From: Eustoma russellianum
Lineage: Eukaryota; Streptophyta; Magnoliopsida; Gentianales; Gentianaceae
Reading direction: 5' to 3'
NCBI GenBank assembly: GCA_036186865.1
Contig: AP025045.1
Coordinates: 14,447,658 to 14,511,657, forward strand
DNA length: 64,000 bases
This document shows positions 30,897 through 42,867 of the stretch, piece by piece (position 1 is the first letter of the stretch; each line of letters opens with the position of its first letter). The position numbers were made by a program, and so were the translations under genes. A model generated the notes under the pieces. The model had not been told where the DNA came from. It saw only the letters and a program-made list of their open reading frames with translations, and did not search any database.

Positions 30897-33800
30897 TTAT
30901 AGCATATCAATGGAAATCATGCCTAATTTAGATCGTAAATTTTCATATGTGGCTTGATTAAGGGCTTTTGTAAAGATATCAGCTATTTGTTCTTCAGTAC
31001 GAACATGATATATTATAATATTACCATTACTTACATGATCACGAAGAAAATGATATCTTACATCTATGTGTTTTGCCTTAGAGTGTAAAACAGGATTCTT
31101 AGATAAGTTGATAGCACTTGTACTGTCACAAAATATGGGAATTTTATTTACAGTTATTCCAAAGTCTGAAATTTGTTGTTTTAGCCATAATAACCGTGTA
31201 CAACAAAGACTTAACGCCATGTATTCTGCCTCTGTAGTGGATAATGCTACACTAGCTTGTTTCTTTGAACACCATGATATTAGTGAGTTTCCAATAAATT
31301 GACATGTACCACTTGTACTTTTTCTATCTATCTTACACCCTCCATAATCAGCATCAGTATAAGCATGTAGATTGAATTCAGAGTTTTTATCATACCAAAT
31401 ACCTAATGTGGGAGTGTGCTTAATGTACCGAAATATTCGTTTTACAGCATTATAATGTGAGACTTTCGAGTTACTTTGAAAACGAGCACACATACACACT
31501 AAACATGATATCAGGTCTACTTGCAGTAAGATAAAGCAAAGAGCCAATCATAGATCTATATAATCCGTTGTCAAAGTCTTTTCCAGTTTCATCTTTATCA
31601 AGCTTAGTTGCTATACTCATGGGGGTTGTAGATGGCTTTAAATTCTCAAAGCTAAACTTTTTAATCATGTCATTCACATATTTTGCTTGACTTATGTGTA
31701 TTCCTTTATTAGTTTGTTTAATTTGCAAGCCAAGGAAATAATTTAGTTCGCCTACCATTGACATTTCAAATTCGGATTTCATACAATTTTCAAATTCTTC
31801 AACTAATTTATCACAAGTAGATCCAAAGATAATATCATCAACATAAATTTGAAGAATAAGTAAATCTGATTTTTCATGTTTTAAGAATAGTGTACTGTCG
31901 ATGGTTCCTCTTTTAAATCCATTTTCTAAGAGGAAAGTGGCAAAACGATCGTACCAAGCTCTAGGAGCTTGTTTTAAGCCATATAGCGCTTTCTTTAACT
32001 TGTATACATGATTAGGGTATATCATATCCTCAAAGCCAGGTGGTTGTTTTACATAGACTTCTTCTTGTATAAAACCATTTAAGAATGCACTTTTTACGTC
32101 CATTTGGTAAAGTTTAAAATTCTTTATGCAAGCAATAGCAAGTAGTAATCGTATAGCTTCTAATCGTGCTACAGGTGCAAATGTTTCATCATAGTCTATG
32201 CCTTCTTCTTGATTATATCCTTGAGCTACAAGCCTAGCTTTGTTTCTAACCACTTTACCATCTTCATTCATTTTGTTTCTAAACACCCATTTTGTACCTA
32301 TTATTGTTTTATCTTGTGGTTGAGGTACTAAATCCCAAACATCATTTCTTGTAAATTGATTAAGTTCATCATGCATAGCATTAATCCAAGAAGAATCATT
32401 TAAAGCATCAAACACATTCTTGGGTTCTATTTCCGAAATCATAGCATGGAATTGATTTATTTCATCTTGATTTATTCTTCTACGTGGTCGTACACCTTGT
32501 GATATATCACCTATGATAAGTTCATGTGGATGATTCTTATGAAATCTTGTTTGATTATTTTCTAAGTTCTCATGCATTTCTAAGTGATCATGCGTTTCTA
32601 GTGTGTTGTGTTCATCATGTACTATATTTTCTTCTATATCATCAATCACAGATTTGAGTTCAAAATCACCATCATAATCTTTAGTTGTTTCATTTTCACC
32701 GAATTCATTGAATTTCACATGAATAGATTCTAAGATTTGCCTAGTGATAGGATCATAACATCTATATGCCTTAGAATTTACAGAATATCCAACAAAGATG
32801 CATTCAATGGATTTAGACTCAAATTTATCTAGATTGTCTTTTGTGTTAAGTACGAAGCATTTACATCCAAACACACGAAAATAGTCAATCTTAGGCATTC
32901 GATTATTTAAAATCTCATAAGGGGTTTTGTTTATTTTCTTTCTAATTGATAAACGGTTGACTATATAGCATGCACAATTTACAGCTTCTGCCCACAAGAA
33001 TTTAGGTAGTTTATTTTCACATAACATTGTTCTTGCAATTTCTTGTAGTGTCCTATTCTTTCTTTCTACTACGCCGTTTAATTGAGGTGTTCTAGGTGGT
33101 GAAAATTCATGTTTAATCCCCTTTTCTTCACAAAATGCAATCATATCTTTATTCTTAAATTCACCTCCTCTATCGCTTCTAATTTTCTTCACATTTATGC
33201 CATATTCATTTTCAAGTTGTTTTATTAATTTGGCAATCTCAATAGCACTATCATCTTTATTTGCAAGAAATAAAGTCCATGTATAGCGAGAAAAATCATC
33301 AACTAAGACACATGCATAGTGTCTCCCTCCAAGACTTTTAGTACGACTAGGACCAAACAAATCAATGTGTAATAATTCTAAGATAGTAGATATGCTAATC
33401 TCATTCTTAGACTTAAGTGATTCACGTGTTTGTTTGCCTCTAATACAAGATTCACATAACTTAAAGTTATCCGTATCAAGTTTAGGCAATCCTCGTACTA
33501 GATTCTTTCATTGAAGTTTTTCAAGAGTTGATATGCCAATATGTCCTAACCGTCTATGCCATAAGTTTACATTTGGTTCATTTGTCATAAAACATTTTAC
33601 TCTAGCATCTAGCATATCATCTATGGATAGTGTAAAAATATTTCCTTATCTTTTTCCTTTTAGTACGGTTTCTCCATTTTTATTAACAATATTGCAATAT
33701 GGATGAGAGAAACACACATCATAACCATTATCAAGAAATTGTGAAATGCTAAGTAAGTTGTATGATAGATTACTTACTAGGAACACGTTGGAGATTTGAA

Positions 33801-33975
33801 GAGTACTTGGATTTCCGATTGTTCCTTTTGCAATGATTAGACCTTCATTGTTATCTCCAAAGGTTACGGATCCTCCTTTTTCAACTTTCTTTAATTTGGA
33901 AAATAGAGTTGGATCACCCGTCATATGTCTTGAACACCCACTATCAAGAAACCACTTATTTCCTATATCTTTTGC
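30897..33975 (-). pseudogene. pol: Pol of element C: protease, integrase, RT, RNase H (broken)
   Basis: Minus-strand copia pol. Protease motif KWFLDSGCSRHMTG near 33920-33960; pre-integrase and zinc region around 33440-33600; integrase core with IRSDRGGEFKN and ERKNRT (about 33030-33200); RT with YVDD at 31835-31846; RNase H from about 31380 to the stop at 30897. Breaks: a TAA near 33645 where relatives have a Glu codon, a TGA near 33510 where relatives have Arg, and a frameshift near 31500-31520 between RT and RNase H. The 672-codon stretch 31471-33489 is intact, so decay is light. Function as in element A. Confidence 0.92.
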
Positions 33976-34001
33976 TACCTACAAAACACAACACTAACTT
34001 A

Positions 34002-34022
34002 GGTACCCTTTAATTTGGGTCC
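34002..34022 (-). promoter_or_regulatory. Hairpin between gag and pol of element C
   Basis: Minus strand GGACCC, eight-base loop, GGGTACC with a bulged A, like 3587-3606 in A. Here the gag stop lies upstream of the stem, at 34038. Confidence 0.5.
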
Positions 34023-34037
34023 TTACGGGTTAGTGAT

Positions 34038-35979
34038 TTAGACCTTTGTAAGAATACCTTTTGGTATCCAAACTTGGGTAACCTTTCTTGGTCTTCCAAA
34101 AGATGATAAGATATAGTACATGTTGTTTTCATCTCTATTTTGCCTATAGTGGCCGAATGTGCCAATGTGAGTTGATTTGTGATAAGTGTTTCGGTTTGTT
34201 GGCAATGTGTGTGATCTAGATGCGTTTGTACGATATGAATGTTGCATATGCTTTGATGACTTCCTTTGATATCTATATGGAACATGCTTGTATTTTTCAT
34301 GTGATGAACTATAGGTAGTGCGATGAGATGCCATTAATGTCTTGCTAGTTTGTATTGTTACCTTCTTAGGCTTCTCAATTGTTTTGAAGACATGTTGTTT
34401 GAGTGATGATGCAACAAAGTTTGTAGATTTACTTTGTACATGAGTATCTTTACTATACCCTAATCCGGTTTTGTCATTGTCATGCTTTTGAGAAGAGATA
34501 AGATGATCTAGCATGCAAGTTCCTTTATCAAATTTCTTAACAGTATTCTCTAATTCTATGTTTCTTGATCTCAAGTCTACGATCTCGGATTTCATTTCAA
34601 CATTTTCGGATGTTAAAGAAATAATTTCAGACCTCAATGCACTAATTATACTTGACGACTCTTCTTTTGAATCGTTTAATTGAGACACAAGATTTGTGTT
34701 AGAGGATTCTAACAATTTCTTGTCTTCAACTAAGCGTTTCTTTTCTTTAGCAAGAGCTTTTGAAAATTTATGCAATTCAAGATATTCACTAAACAAATCA
34801 TCATATGAAGCTTCATTATCAGAATCGGAATCGGAATTTACCTCATTTGACGCCTTTGATGCAAAGCAAACTTGAGCCGTTTCATCCTCAGCTTCTTCAT
34901 TTTCTGAGTCAGATGAATCACTCCATGTAGAAGCTTTGAAGGCCCTTCTTGTATTCCTTTGTTTCGGTTCTGAGACGAGTCTAGTATGTGTCCGTTCCTT
35001 GTCATGGTTTTTGTTCATTGTTTTGTCCTTGTTTGGACAGTTATAGGAAATATGTCCAGATTTTCCACAGTCATAACATTTCATGTCTTTATCATTGTTC
35101 TTATTTCTGTTTGACTTAGATGAAGTGGATTTATGTTTGTTTCTAAATGACTTCTTCATAAATTTTCTTAATCCTTTAGCCAATAGAATTAGATTTTCAT
35201 CATCCGAATCCGTGTCACTATCATTTACGCAATTAGAAGGAGTAGAGACGTATTCATTTGAATTGAAAGCTATTGTCTTACTTTGTTTGGAGGTTGATTC
35301 GGATTTCCTCATAGTAAGTTTGTTTTCATATACCTTCAATGATCCAATCAATTCCTCCATTTTTATTGACTTGGTTTCTTTGCTTTCTTCTATTGCGGTA
35401 ACTTTCGGATCCCATTCGGATGGAAGGCTTCTCAATACCTTTTGTACCTTTTCCTGTGCAGTGAAAGCTTTGCCAAGAGACTCAAGAGAATTGTAAATGT
35501 TAGTTAATCTCAAATCCATATCAACAATGGATTCATTTGGCAACAATTTGAAGGATTCAAGAGTAGACATAAGCATATTGATTTTGGACTCTTTTACTTT
35601 GACTTGTTCCTTCATGCTTCATTTCTAAACTCTTCCACATATCTTGTGCATTAGAACAATTAGATACATAACTAGATTCACTTTTGCTCAAACCATTTAG
35701 AAGAAGTTGCATAGCTTTAGCATTCATACTTAGCTTCTTCTTATCATCACTTGTATACTCTAGTTTAGACTTTGTAACTTCTATATCAACACCATCAACC
35801 GTGGTTATCTTAGATGGAACAAAAAGACCATCTTCTATTATAGACCACAAATCAATATCAATAGCCATAAGAAACAATTTCATACGAAGTTTCCAATGAT
35901 TAAAAGACTCACCATCAAAGAGTGGAGGCCTTTGCCTAGACATACCTTCTTGCTCGGTTTTGTGACTAGTTGATGCCAT
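34038..35979 (-). pseudogene. gag: Gag of element C (one frameshift)
   Basis: Copia capsid polyprotein on the minus strand. ATG at 35977-35979 starts MASTSHKTEQEGMSRQRPPLFDG, matching gag of A from its M-A start. A single-base change near 35590-35625 moves the frame within the KHEGTSQ/SKINMLM region; the rest (to 34038) is open for over 500 codons. CCHC knuckle CYDCGKSGHISYNC near 35035-35080, then acidic Ser/Asp stretches, a coiled coil (about 34510-34800) and a His/Tyr-rich tail. Total length similar to A's Gag. Confidence 0.9.
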
Positions 35980-36020
35980 CTCACAAAGATTGTTATATCT
36001 TCTTGTTGTGAGTGTACCTT

Positions 36021-36032
36021 ACTCTGATACCA
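36021..36032 (-). other. Primer-binding site of element C
   Basis: Minus strand TGGTATCAGAGT, two bases from the LTR end; iMet tRNA type. Confidence 0.92.
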
Positions 36033-36034
36033 AT

Positions 36035-38581
36035 TGTTGGACCTGTATAGAACCACTAGAAGGGGGGGTTGAATAGTGAGTGCAGAAAAAATTGGTTTAT
36101 AAAAATTTTAAGGACCAATTACTCACTTCTGAAAACAGAGACTGCTTTCAGGACCCGTCTTTAAACACTTGGTTGACTGGGTTGTAGACCTCCACAAATA
36201 GTGAAATTTTGACACAATGTACTCTCAGGTGTTATGAAGGTTTCATAAAAATTTCAAATTAAAACTCAAAGGTTAAGTCACTCAAATGTGGTACGTGATC
36301 TGACTGTGTCAGTTTGGACAGAACCTGTACCTTAAAATGAAAAACTTATTCCTATTTGGTGACAACTCCAAATGACCTGAAACTTTTATGAGATGACCCA
36401 TAGGATGTTTAGTATACTCAGTTAAAGCAGTTTTGAAAAATTCCTTTGGGAAGTATGTCAACCAAGTTGATGTTCTCAACCTCTGCCAATCTGAAAAACA
36501 GATTTGCACTAGTTTCAGAACTATGAACATTTGGATGACTTATACTTATCCAAATTTGATAAAATCAGTGAGAAATGAACCCTACGACACAAGGCTATGT
36601 TTCTGAAAATTTGTATGATTTTTGAAAATTATTTGCTATTTTTACCGAGATCATAAAGATGATGCAAAAACAGAAACTGAGAGTAAAAATGCTGAAAGTA
36701 AGAACACCAAGAATTTTATACTGGTTCGGCCAACGTGACCTACTCCAGTCTTCAAGGATACCTTCCTTGGTTTTCACTAGTCACCAAAGTCACCTTAGAA
36801 TAAGGGTGGATAGATTTATACATCAACTCCTTCAATCCAAACCCTTTTACAATGTTCTACACAAAGAACAACACCAAAGAATCACCAATCAGCACCACCT
36901 CACCAAATGAAGGTTTGATCACACCTTGATCAACCTTGTACACCAATGAATCTTATTTGGGTGATGTGTATGAAGCCTATACTGAATATGACATGTAAGT
37001 ATGATAGGCTTTGAGTATATACAAGAGATGAATATGGAAAATGAAGTGAAGTCTTGCAAACACTAAACAGAATTTTGCACTTGTTGTTCTTGTTTTGTGT
37101 TGATCATCTCTTGGCTTTTTATAGATGGTTGGGGCGCCTAAGAGGGTTGAGAGGAGCCTCCCAAATCTGATTTGAATTGTCTTGTAATGCCTTTGAATAA
37201 ATTTGAATGCTTTAGGTCATTAATTCCCCCCAAAACTCCAGCCACCAATCTGAAATTTCAGATTCAAAAACAGAATTTTCAGCTTTGTTTGGTCTTGTCT
37301 TTGACTCCTTAATTTGTGGATCTTTGTCTTCCATCATTGCTTGGTCTTTCTTCATCAATTATATTATAATATGAACTCCTCCAAGGCTCCCAACATGCTG
37401 TCCCAGCTGCCCCATCTGGTCAACCAATGTGCTGAATTCAAATCTGAATTTTGCATGGTAACAATGTAGAATTCTTCATGAACATGGTAAATTTCTTTTA
37501 CCATTTTACCTTGCCTTCTAGAACCTTTCAAGATATGTCTTTGGCTGTGTAATTCATGTATAATACATGAATAAATACATGTGGCATCATGTAGCAAATA
37601 AACGTTCCATGTACGATGATGTAGTAACTTCAAATTTCAACTTCCGTTGATTGCTCGGTTTTTCTCCGTTTTGTCTCAAACCTCTTCAACATATAAAATG
37701 TGTAATGTAACATGCAATATACATATAAATATGTATAATCTCAGCTCCAATGTGTATAAGATGTTCGGACAAGAGGTATATCAATTTTGAATTTGATTTT
37801 CAGAGAAATAAGGAAGATGATGGAGAATTGATATATGTATTTGTTTTGTGACTTTGGTATTGATCTCTCCATGTAGTGCATGAAATTTTTGAGTGTTGGA
37901 AATGTATATTGGCTGGCCAGCTTTGTATGATAAGTATATGATGTGTCGGAGATGGCTCGGTAGTCATATGATATGATACATTTCGGCTTTTGCACTTTTG
38001 TCATGTCGATGTAATTTTGGAAGTTTGATGACATGAAGTATATGACTTGAGAGTATCATGGATGTGTATATGATGTATATATGACTCTCTTGTCATTGAC
38101 ATATGTTGATGACATGTTGACGAAATGTCGAGATCGAATAATGTAGCTTGTCGTCTGAGATAGAATATATGTCATATGTATATCCATGAGACATATGTAT
38201 ATGCCGTGAGACTCCAAGAAATATATATGCCATGAGTATCCATAAGATATATGTTTAGAGTGTATATCCAAGAGATATATATGACGTGTGTCCATAAGAT
38301 ATATGTCGAGATATCCAAGAAATATATACGCCGTGTGTCGAGATATCCAAGAAATATATATATACCATATCCAAGAGTTGTATGTATGCCGTGTATATCA
38401 CCTGAGAATGAATACAACAATGTTTGCCATATGATTTAATCCTTAACGCTTCATGGCTTGTTAGTACAACAGTGATAGATATAGGCATATGCATTTTGAA
38501 ATCTCATAACATTTAGATCATGTAATCATGTAACATATAAATCATGCACTTGTAAATCATTCACACCATGATTTCTCAACA
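36035..38581 (-). repeat. 5' LTR of element C
   Basis: 2,547 bp, paired with 28053-30601. Differences cluster between about 36050 and 37440; the rest is almost identical. Confidence 0.95.
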
Positions 38582-38586
38582 CTAGC
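38582..38586. repeat. Target-site duplication CTAGC, right copy
   Basis: Matches 28048-28052. Confidence 0.93.
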
Positions 38587-40373
38587 ATCCTTATAGAAGT
38601 GATCCTAGTCACTGGTGAGTAGGTGTCAAAGAGGTCAAAGCCCTCTTTCTGTCTGTAGCCCTTGGCTACCAACTTGGCCTTGTACTTGTCAATAAATCCA
38701 TCTTCTTTCAATTTTTCCTAAAAATCCACTTGCATCCGAGTGGTTTACTTCCTGGAGAAAGATCCACCAACTCCCAAGTGTGATTTTGAAGAATAGAATC
38801 TATCTTACTATTCACTGCTTCTTTCCAGCAAGGGCTTCTGAAGTTGTCATTGCCTCAGAGAAAGATCTTGGCTCGTTTTCCACCATGTAGGTTAGAAAAT
38901 CTGGCCCAAAAGATGTTGGTATTTTGGCTCGTTTGTTTTGACGAGGTTCCTTAGTTTCTTGAGGAGTCGTCTCATGCACTCGCTTACTAGTGCTAGCTTC
39001 TTCACTGTTTTTGTCTTCCTTCGGAAAGATATTTTCAAAGAACACTGCATTCCTCGACTCCATGACAATATTTTCATATATCTCGGGAATGTCCGATTTG
39101 TGCAGTAAGAAACGATATGCACTACTGTTTATTGCATAACCTACGAATATGCAATCAATTGTTTTAGGCCCGATTCTCGCTTGTCTTGGTTTAGGTACAG
39201 CAACCTTCGCTAGACACCCCCACACTTTCAAGTATTTGTAGCTAGGCTTATAGCATTTCTAAAGTTCATATGGGGTTTTATCCATCTTCTTAGACGGAAT
39301 CCTATTTAAAATGACGTTGGCAGAGAGAATTTCTTGCCCCCACAAGTTCTAAGGTAAACCCGAACTTATCAACATAGCATTCATCATTTCCTTTAGAGTA
39401 CGGTTTTTGCGTTCTGCAATACCATTCGATTGAGGTGAATATGGTGCAGTCGTTTGATGAATAATACCATGTTCTGAACGGAATTCATTAAAAGATGCGT
39501 CATATTCCCGCCTCTATCACTTCAAATTATTTTAATTCGTTTGCTAAGTTGATTCTCAACTTCATTCTTATAATCTTTAAAAGCATCAATGGCCTCATCT
39601 TTGGTATTTAGCAAATAAACGTAACAGTATATAGAGCAATCGTCGATAAAAGTTACAAAATACTTTTTACCTTCTCTTGTTTGCATAAACTTTAAATCAC
39701 ACAAGTCTGTATGAATTTTCCAAGGGTTCAGTGTTTCGTTCCATTGAAGGAAATGGTGCTTTTGCTATTTTTGCTTCTATTTGGCATTTTTCATTATTAT
39801 TAAAATCCAGTTTGGATAGTAAGTCAAGGTTAATCATTCGTTGTATTGACTTGTAATTAACATGTCCCAAATGAAAATGCCATAAATACGAAGACTCAAG
39901 CATGTAAGCAGAAGAGGAAACAATTTTATTAGCCTCAGTGGGCGCAACTTTCTTGGGTACAATCGTCATAACATTTAATTTAAACATGTTATCAGTAAGG
40001 TACCCCTTTCCCAAATACAGCCATTCTTAGAAAGAGTAAATTTGTTTGCCTCAAAAACAATTCTGAAACCATGACTGACTAGTAGAGCGCCAGATACCAA
40101 GTTCTTCCGGATGTCAGGAACATGCAACACATTTTGCAGGGTCAGCTCCCTTCCTGAGGTCAGTTTCAGAACCACCTTGCCCGATCCTTCAATCTTCGAG
40201 CTGTCGGAGTTTCCCATGAAGAGTTGTTCATTATTTGTTGTGGGTACATAGTTATTGAACATTGCCCTGTTGGCACATACATGTCGAGTGCCCCCTGTGT
40301 CCACCCACCATTCACACATATTCCCCACTGTGTTGCATTCAGTCACCACTGCGCAGAGATTCAGATCTTCCAT
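38582..40373 (-). pseudogene. pol: Pol of element B: protease, integrase, RT N-terminus (broken)
   Basis: Minus strand. Protease at about 40310 has the motif WWVDTGGTRHVC (DTG rather than DSG). Pre-integrase segment 39697-40014 with HFHLGHVN; integrase 39300-39720 with FVTFIDDCS; a GPKTIDCIFVGYA segment in 38812-39231 marks the integrase C-terminal side. RT begins about 38711 (AKLVAKGYRQKEGFDLFDTYSPV) and is cut by C at 38581. Several frameshifts and stops separate these segments (near 40014, 39704, 39522-39231 and 38812-38711). It is the upstream part of the RT at 27251-28052. Confidence 0.9.
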
Positions 40374-41342
40374 TGCGCCGACCAGATTCGCTTTTGCTTT
40401 GGTTTGATTCTGATTTTTTTGGGCTTACGACAGTCACTGCTATGGTGCCCCGGTTTTCTACAGTTATAACACTTACCCGTGAACTTCTTTGCAATCTCCT
40501 TGCCCTTGACGTTCACGCCCAAAGTTTTATTCTTCTTTTTGTTTCTTGCCTCAGCAACATGAGCCTTGGCTTGACCAGACTGAGTGGTTGGCTTTCTATC
40601 AGCATGACGATTGTCCTCCTCTATCCGAAGCCAGACAATCAAATCTTCCATCTTCATTTCCTTTCGTTTGTGCTTGAGATAGCTCTTAAATTCCCTCCAC
40701 GAATGAGGTAGCTTCTCAATCAGCCACAACTTGGAAAGATTCACTCAGCGCCATGCCCTCCTCTTCCATTTCAGATACCAACATCTTTATTTTTTCAACC
40801 TGCGAAATGACAGTTTTGTAATCTAGCATTTTGTAGTCAAAACATTTACCAACTATTAACTTTTTCGTGCCAGCATCTTCCATGCGATACTTTTTATCTA
40901 AAGCCAACCACAATGCTTTTGTAGTTTTATAAGTACAAAACATGCCATAGATAATATTATCCAGGCAACTCAGAATGAGATTCAAACAACAGAAATTAGT
41001 GTACGCCCATGCTTCAGCACCCAAGGCATTCTACATGTTCTGATTTTGATCCTCCACAGGTTCTACCACTGGTGGATCCTCGCTCAGCATCTTGGCCAAT
41101 CCCAGCGCTGTGAGATAGAACATCATCTTTTCTTGCCATCTCTTTAAGAAACTGCCAGAAAATTTTTCTAGCTTCTCCACATATGCAGCTGTGGCAACAG
41201 GATTCATCTGAGGCCCTCCGCTAGGTGCCAGAGGAACTGTGTTGAATGGCACACCGGCAGCAACGTTATTGGTCCCATTAGGTGCAGACACGCAGTGTGC
41301 ATTGTTAAAACCTTGAACAGAGTTCGAGCTTTCGTTTTCCAT
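40361..41342 (-). pseudogene. gag: Gag of element B (broken)
   Basis: Minus strand, start ATG at 41340-41342 (MENESSNSV). Gly/Pro/Ala-rich N-terminus, then the copia gag core (YVEKLEKFSGSFLKRWQEKMMFYL, ALDKKYRMEDAG), and a CCHC knuckle CYNCRKPGHHSSDC near 40420-40470. TAG near 41031 replaces a probable Trp codon, and a frameshift lies near 40716-40744. Much shorter than the Sirevirus gags and lacking the coiled coil. Confidence 0.9.
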
Positions 41343-41488
41343 TCCTGTTCAGTTCGATCAAAACGTATATATTAGAACAGTGTCGGATACAAGAAATGGG
41401 TAGAAACAGACTGCAAATCACTATGAACACTTCTTTGCGTAAAAAAAAACAGTACAAAAATTAATTGGATGTAAGTACGTCTTAAGAT

Positions 41489-42862
41489 TGTTGGAAACAA
41501 TCAATCCTGTACCAACAATCGTTTGGAGTGTGCATATAAAAACAGTAAACAGTAAACCAAACCCGGGGCGAGTCGAGGACTATGTCCTTAAGGCTTATTG
41601 CTCCGGTATACTATGCCCAACCGGCGTTAGCAATCTTCTTCTAGGATACAACAGGTACCTGTTCAGTTGAGCGGCACTCAGAACTTGAACTGCAGCGAAC
41701 CTTCGAGTGTCCTGACTTCTCTTGGACGTGATGCAGAAATATGAAGAAGAAAGCGATATCAGAAGATGAATGTGTGTTTAGATCGCACACCCATCCTCTG
41801 TTTATATAGAGGGATCGGTTGGAAATCGGCTTTCACAGATGGACTCATGACCGTTGGATTACAACCGTATATCAATTAGAGCCGTCGGATGAAAACCACC
41901 CGGCGATTTTGGAAGGTTTAAATTACAGCCGTCAGATGAAATAGATGAAAAACCGAAATACATGATTAATCCTGGAGCATTAGATGAAAACCACATTCGG
42001 TTGGGCGGTTAGGTCGGTTTGAATTTCAGCCGTTGGATCAAAGCTACCTTTCGCTCCACCGTTAGATCAAAACCATTTGATCTTTACAGATTAGGAGACC
42101 GTTTGATTTAAATAATCCAAACCGAACGTTTGATTTTGATAATCAAAACTGAACGATTTAAATTATTTAATCGAAATCGTTTGATTTAAACAACCGATTG
42201 GTTGTTTTGATACTGGACAAGACTGCACGTAGGAGAGCATTTGGGCCGCTGCACATCTAGGCCCGAAGCCTTTAACTATTTACAAAAAAATTAAACCAAA
42301 AGCCCAAATAAATTTTCTCCAAAAAGATAGGAACCGGCCCAGCCCACGAGCCCATGTGCCCACATGCCTACGAGCCCATGAGCCACGAGCCACGAGCCTG
42401 AGCCGAGCCGAGCTGGCCGGACGGGCGGGCAGGGCGGCGTGCAGGTACGTGTGTGCGGGCATGTGGCACTTTCTAGGTCTTTTCTCCGGTCAAAAACTTC
42501 TCATGCCCCAAGGGCACATCTAAAGTGTACATTCTAGCCATTTATAAGGTGGCTAAATAAGTTCAATTGTCCAATGTGGTATTCCTCCATAAGGGTAATG
42601 TGGCATCCTAAGAATAGGACACATCACCCTCTAACTCATGTTTTCCATCTACTTTGAGCATTAATTTCTCATTCACCTGGTATCGTAATTGAGTGATTCA
42701 AAAGCCTAAAATTAACTACTCGTTACGTAGATAATTAAGGTCCCATTAGTTTTGATTTTCATTAATAGAAACTAATCATAATTATGCTCAAATTATATTG
42801 CTAAACCAAGTTTTGCAACATTCTTTAATGGGCCAAAGCCCAAACTTCCAATTCCTCCAACA
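41489..42862 (-). repeat. 5' LTR of element B
   Basis: 1,374 bp, minus strand TGTTGGAGG to TCCAACA. Pairs with 24934-26242; a GC-rich block (about 42330-42470) has short repeats of GAGCCACGAGCC/GAGCCCA and differs in length between copies. Confidence 0.92.
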
Positions 42863-42867
42863 ACAAG
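42863..42867. repeat. Target-site duplication ACAAG, right copy
   Basis: Matches 24929-24933. Confidence 0.93.

Larger units (their letters stand above)
28053..38581 (-). mobile_element. Sirevirus-like Ty1/copia retrotransposon C
   Basis: Complete minus-strand element, about 10.5 kb, with LTRs of 2,547-2,549 bp and perfect TSD. The iMet primer site, long gag with CCHC knuckle and coiled coil, copia pol and several purine tracts are all present. Close in protein to elements A and D but with different LTR sequences over most of their length. LTR copies differ at roughly 40 positions by eye (about 1.6%). gag and pol each have breaks. Confidence 0.95.
24934..42862 (-). mobile_element. Ty1/copia retrotransposon B, split by element C
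   Basis: Minus-strand copia element of about 7.4 kb once C (28053-38581 plus one target copy) is removed. LTRs at 41489-42862 (5') and 24934-26242 (3'), TSD ACAAG. Coding order on the minus strand is gag, knuckle, protease, integrase, RT, RNase H. The gag and RT differ clearly from the Sirevirus-like elements; lineage not assigned. LTR copies differ by many substitutions and indels (1,309 vs 1,374 bp), so it is older than C. No canonical iMet primer site is visible next to its 5' LTR. Confidence 0.93.

Noticed and set aside
35083..35496. 137-codon plus-strand ORF opposite element C gag
   Set aside because: Antisense shadow of the Lys/Ser-rich gag frame, with no promoter or known domain.
41340..41488. 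iMet primer-binding site for element B
   Set aside because: No TGGTATCAGA motif is next to the 5' LTR on the minus strand; I could not assign another tRNA by eye.
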